From positions 1 through 15,148 of the forward strand of contig CAZVJU010000027.1 in NCBI GenBank assembly GCA_964627195.1: a stretch of DNA of 15,148 nucleotides, in the 5' to 3' direction. Below, one piece after another: positions 12,659 through 15,148 of the stretch. The notes beneath the pieces are model-generated. The model worked only from the letters and a program-made list of their open reading frames with translations. It had not been told where the DNA came from and made no database searches. Source of the stretch: CAZVJU01 sp964627195. GTDB taxonomy: Bacteria; Patescibacteriota; Microgenomatia; UBA8517. The translations under genes and the position numbers were made by a program. Every line of letters starts with the position of its first letter. The first letter of the stretch is position 1.

Positions 12659-12942
12659 TTCTCCTTTCTCAGTAATAAGTACCTAAGTATATCATTTTCT
12701 ACTCTGAGTTTATCCTTAATATTTTTGGCTGCAACGCCATCTAATTCTAAATTAAGATGCAGAAAATTTCCCGACTTCTCCTTTTTAATGGGATATGCCA
12801 ACTCGATTTCCCCCCAGTCATCAGTTTTAGCAATCTTACCTTCAAGGGTTTTTAACAACTTCTCAAATTTCTCAATGACTGATTTCTTCTTGGCTGGTGT
12901 TACTCCTCCCGGCAAAACTACGGTTAACTCATAGTTATTCAT
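12652..12942 (-). CDS. rpsF: 30S ribosomal protein S6
   Basis: The 96-aa product has S6 features: MNNYELTVVLPGG at the first strand, then a long helix (KKKSVIEKFEKLLKTLEG), DDWGEIELAYPIKKEKSGNFLHLNLEL in place of the family's G.r.LAYpI.k...g.Y, and LRVENDILRYLLLR near the end. S6 pairs with S18 on the 30S subunit. Length is near the family norm of 95-135. The ATG follows an extended -10 (TGATATACT) after 10 nt, and no Shine-Dalgarno is present. It is the first gene of rpsF-ssb-rpsR, and its stop lies 30 bp before the ssb start. Confidence 0.94.
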   Translation of the reverse strand: MNNYELTVVLPGGVTPAKKKSVIEKFEKLLKTLEGKIAKTDDWGEIELAYPIKKEKSGNFLHLNLELDGVAAKNIKDKLRVENDILRYLLLRKEKS

Positions 12943-12952
12943 ACAGCAATGA

Positions 12953-12961
12953 AGTATATCA
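12953..12961 (-). promoter_or_regulatory. Extended -10 promoter of rpsF-ssb-rpsR
   Basis: TGATATACT on the minus strand (12961-12953) combines a TGn extension with TATACT, five of six consensus bases. The rpsF ATG follows after 10 nt. No good -35 is seen at 16-18 bp, which is common for extended -10 promoters. Confidence 0.5.
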
Positions 12962-13001
12962 CGTAGAATTTCCTAACACCACATGTTAATATGTTCTTGA
13001 A

Positions 13002-13606
13002 ATGTCGACAATCAAACCCCTCACAAAGACCGAATTAATTTCTACATTACAAGAAATGAATCTTGCAACGAAAGATGATCTTCTGGCCACAGAAAGAAAA
13101 CTAAGAACAGAGCTTGTTTCAAAATCTGATCTNNNNNNNNNNNNNNNNNNNNNNNNNNNNNNNNNNNNNNNNNNNNNNNNNNNNNNNNNNNNNNNNNNNN
13201 NNNNNNNNNNNNNNNNNNNNNNNNNNNNNNNNATCTTCTGGCCACAGAAAGAAAACTAAGAACAGAGCTTGTTTCAAAATCTGATCTTCTGGCCACAGAA
13301 AGAAAACTAAGAACAGAGCTTGTTTCAAAATCTGATCTCACAAGCATGGCAACGAAAGAAGATATAAAGAACATGGCAACAAAATCTGATCTCACAAGCA
13401 TGGCAACGAAAGAAGATATAAAGAACATGGCAACAAAGGACGATCTTAAAAATGAGATATTGGCTTCTGAAAGACGAATTGTGAGAAGACTCGGGAAAGT
13501 TAAGGCTGATTTGGCCGGTCGGATTGCAAGTCTGGCTCTTACCACTCCGACCATTAAAGAATTTAAAGAGCTAAAACTGAAGGTGGAGAGAAACTACGCC
13601 AGCTAA
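13002..13606 (+). CDS. Repeat-rich coiled-coil protein, interrupted by an assembly gap
   Basis: The N-terminus reads MSTIKPLTKTELISTLQEMN, then LATKDDLLATERKLRTELVSKSD just before the 100-N gap. After the gap, in another frame only because the gap size is arbitrary, the protein continues with more copies of LLATERKLRTELVSKSD, then two copies of LTSMATKEDIKNMATKSD or ATKDD. It ends in a unique C-terminus (ASERRIVRRLGKVKADLAGRIASLALTTPTIKEFKELKLKVERNYAS). The repeat units are 17 and 18 residues, strongly helical, likely a long coiled coil. The end is homologous to that of the small protein at 8679-8966. The ATG sits 6 nt after TATGTT, a possible -10. True length is unknown because repeats collapsed at the gap. 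It resembles small coiled-coil proteins with ATKxDL-type repeats; function unknown. Confidence 0.75.
13077..13333 (+). repeat. 51-bp tandem repeats broken by the gap
   Basis: Units beginning GATCTTCTGGCCACAGAAAG lie at 13077-13127, 13232-13282 (first base in the N run) and 13283-13333, and are identical where sequenced. Each encodes 17 residues. The part before the gap ends inside the start of a further unit, so the real number of copies is unknown. Confidence 0.92.
13133..13232. other. Assembly gap of 100 N
   Basis: Exactly 100 N lie inside the 51-bp repeat array. The round number suggests a scaffolding placeholder rather than a measured length, and the reading frame across it should not be trusted. 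Confidence 0.99.
13334..13441 (+). repeat. Two 54-bp tandem repeats
   Basis: Units beginning GATCTCACAAGCATGGCAAC lie at 13334-13387 and 13388-13441, differing only in the last few bases. Each encodes DLTSMATKEDIKNMATK plus one residue. Within a unit ATGGCAAC occurs twice, so an older, shorter repeat underlies it. Confidence 0.92.
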
Positions 13607-13671
13607 AAGTCTGTTAAACATCTCTGCTCTTGACTACTGAATTGGATCTAAATTTAGACTATTTTTATCTT

Positions 13672-13896
13672 ATGACAATCGAGGAATTGGTTAATTATGA
13701 GTATATTCACAAATCACTTCCTACAGCACAAACTCCAGATCAAACAGCAATCGACCTACTCAATGCTACGGCAGCAGCTGCACGACCGGTTGAGAAAGGA
13801 GGAAGTGGTGCACCTCTCACATTCACCGCGGCAGCCAATCTTCCCCGTCACCCTGCCACTCAAGCTACTGCACTTAAGTCGTCAAGTGATCCTTAA
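13672..13896 (+). CDS. Small hypothetical protein
   Basis: The frame from the ATG at 13672 gives 74 residues: a helical start (MTIEELVNYEYIHKSL), then an Ala/Thr/Pro-rich, low-complexity tail. I do not recognise it. The ATG sits 6 nt after TATTTT (13660-13665), the same geometry as other genes here, although the -35 is poor. A longer version from a TTG at 13630 is possible. The stop is back-to-back with that of the convergent ychF gene, inside the palindrome TTAATTAA. It may be real, but another frame is also open over 13697-13900, so codon bias gives little help. Confidence 0.42.
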   Translation: MTIEELVNYEYIHKSLPTAQTPDQTAIDLLNATAAAARPVEKGGSGAPLTFTAAANLPRHPATQATALKSSSDP

Positions 13897-14997
13897 TTAA
13901 GTTCCGATTTTAAATTCAACCACATCCCCATCTTTCATGATATATTCTTTCCCTTCACTTTTTACTTTACCTTCCTCTCTCGCTCGCTTCCACCCGAGAT
14001 GAATAAAATCTGCATAGTCAACAATGTCGGCTTTAATAAACTTTTGCATAAAGTCGGTATGTATTACCCCTGAAGCCTCAATGGCCGTCATCCCATTTTT
14101 AATAGTCCATGCGCGGACTTCTTTCTCACCGGCAGTTAAAAAGGTTATAAGTCCCAGTGTCGCAAATGCTTTTGTGATAAGCCTCTCCAAACCGCTTTCT
14201 TTCACCCCAAGATCTTCTAAATAGTTTTTCTGGTCGGTGTCGGCTAATGCTGAAAGTTCGGACTCTATTTTTGCGGAAATGACTATAACTTGAGAACTAT
14301 GAAGCTCTATTTCTTTCGCAAACGCAAGTTCTTTTTTATTTGCCTCGCGTAAATCTTCCTCGTTACTATTTAAAACAACCAATATCGGTTTTGAAGTCAA
14401 AAGGCTCAGCTCTTTACTGAATTTTTTCTCTTCCTCCGAAAGCTCTACCTTACGTGCGGGAGTACCCTTTTCCAAAGCACTCTTTAATTTCACAACCGTC
14501 TCCCAGCGTTTTTTCAAGTCTTTGTCGGGAGTGTTTCCAGGGTCCTTTTGTTTCTCTAAGGTTTGCAGATCAGCCAAGGCCAATTCCGTCTCCACCACAT
14601 CCAGATCGCTTTGTGGATCCAAGGATCCCTCTTTAATAATGTCAGGATCAGTAAATGCCCGAACTACATGACAAATCGCATTCACTTCCCGAATATGGGA
14701 TAAAAACTTATTGCCTAATCCTTCTCCTTTATGGGCCCCTGCAATAAGTCCGGCGATATCCAAAAATTCTACCGTAGCTGGTACTTCCGGCGGCAAAAAA
14801 TCCAAACCCTCGGATTCTTTGACGGCCTCCGATAATCGCGCAAGACGTTGGTCGGGAACCGGAACAACTCCGATATTCGGCTCAATCGTCGCAAAAGGAA
14901 AATTGGCAACATACGCCTGCCGCCGCTTCAGAAGAGCATTAAAAAGCGTCGATTTGCCAACGTTTGGTAATCCCACAATTCCTACTGATAAGTTCAT
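13897..14997 (-). CDS. ychF: YchF/OLA1-family redox-sensitive ATPase/GTPase
   Basis: The 366-aa protein has the length and motifs of YchF. The P-loop GLPNVGKS is at residues 9-16. Next comes NFPFATIEPNIGVVPVPD with the switch region, then DIAGLIAGAHKGEGLGNKFL (G3 and the family-specific loop). The nucleotide-specificity loop LNSNEEDL is in the N-x-x-E form, linked to ATP preference in this family. A coiled-coil arm (~130-200) and the C-terminal TGS domain (LGLITFLTAGEKEVRAWTI ... GDVVEFKIG) follow. YchF binds ribosomes and acts in translation and stress control. The ATG start is clear from the conserved N-terminus. Its first 59 bp overlap the 3' end of the upstream recombinase frame. Confidence 0.96.
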   Translation of the reverse strand: MNLSVGIVGLPNVGKSTLFNALLKRRQAYVANFPFATIEPNIGVVPVPDQRLARLSEAVKESEGLDFLPPEVPATVEFLDIAGLIAGAHKGEGLGNKFLSHIREVNAICHVVRAFTDPDIIKEGSLDPQSDLDVVETELALADLQTLEKQKDPGNTPDKDLKKRWETVVKLKSALEKGTPARKVELSEEEKKFSKELSLLTSKPILVVLNSNEEDLREANKKELAFAKEIELHSSQVIVISAKIESELSALADTDQKNYLEDLGVKESGLERLITKAFATLGLITFLTAGEKEVRAWTIKNGMTAIEASGVIHTDFMQKFIKADIVDYADFIHLGWKRAREEGKVKSEGKEYIMKDGDVVEFKIGT

Positions 14998-15148
14998 ACC
15001 CGATATTTAGGTGATTTATAGGTATATGACCCATAACTTCCACCTCATTTGTTTTTCCTTTCAGGACTATTTTATCAATAATGTCCCTGATTAACAAAGA
15101 CTTTGTGGGGTAATTTAGACTTTGGAGTACATCTTTCACCTCTTGGCA
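14939..15148 (-). CDS. Serine recombinase C-terminus, partial (continues past the window)
   Basis: The frame is open from the window edge to a stop at 14939. It reads VLQSLNYPTKSLLIRDIIDKI, then VLKGKTNEVEVMGHIPI and IGYELISRNCGITKRWQIDAF. The pattern of a helix with l(l/i)rdiidkIvl followed by a strand VEVxGxIPI is that of the last part of large serine recombinases (resolvase/integrase family), which cut and join DNA at attachment or terminal sites. The catalytic N-terminal domain lies outside the window, so activity cannot be judged. The last ~19 codons overlap the start of ychF in another frame. Homology is inferred from the C-terminal pattern only. Confidence 0.55.
   Translation of the reverse strand, partial: CQEVKDVLQSLNYPTKSLLIRDIIDKIVLKGKTNEVEVMGHIPINHLNIGYELISRNCGITKRWQIDAF

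Noticed and set aside
13697..13900. Alternative open frame over the small hypothetical gene
   Set aside because: It is His/Gln-rich without a promoter at the spacing used by other genes here.

Overview
The window looks like a piece of a Candidate Phyla Radiation (Patescibacteria, perhaps Microgenomates-like) genome. The reasons are moderate-to-low GC, almost no Shine-Dalgarno sequences, a PaaX-like protein with a Cas2-fold middle domain, small coiled-coil proteins, an S18 with a Cys/His metal-ligand set, and short palindromic repeats including one inside a coding sequence. The taxon is inference; no rRNA is present. No tRNA, rRNA or CRISPR array was found.

Left part (1-2250) is accessory and partly decayed. 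It holds a cytoplasmic trypsin-like serine protease, the frameshifted 3' end of a DDE transposase with two copies of a TGCGACA-type end repeat, degenerate coding sequence, and a minus-strand PaaX/Cas2-fold regulator. The regulator is bounded on both sides by the same 11-bp palindromic word. One copy lies in the spacer of its own probable promoter, so it may be an operator. The degenerate frame also reads through if the two copies are collapsed, so an insertion is possible too.

Middle part (2251-8624) is a plus-strand block of poorly known genes. In order: a protein with a D...ExK nuclease-like core, an acidic coiled-coil protein overlapping a HExxH putative metalloprotein, then three adjacent P-loop proteins related to thymidylate/deoxynucleoside kinases. 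Their Walker A motifs run from degenerate (SPPKAGTTSS) through altered (GMPYSFKST) to canonical (GTPHSGKTT). The third is split by a +1 frameshift. This is the best candidate for an undescribed system.

Right part (8625-15148) is mostly minus-strand housekeeping: rpsF-ssb-rpsR, then an S41 C-terminal processing protease and a membrane-anchored HtrA protease, and a small coiled-coil protein. On the plus strand there is a second, repeat-rich member of that coiled-coil family, interrupted by a 100-N assembly gap, and a small hypothetical gene. The GTPase gene ychF and the 3' end of a serine recombinase close the window. rpsR carries four perfect 21-bp repeats that add IQDKSPD units inside ribosomal protein S18.

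A recurring feature is a -10 hexamer only 6-9 nt before the ATG, often with a good -35 at 16-17 bp. This implies leaderless or nearly leaderless mRNAs, and several starts below were moved to the ATG that fits it.
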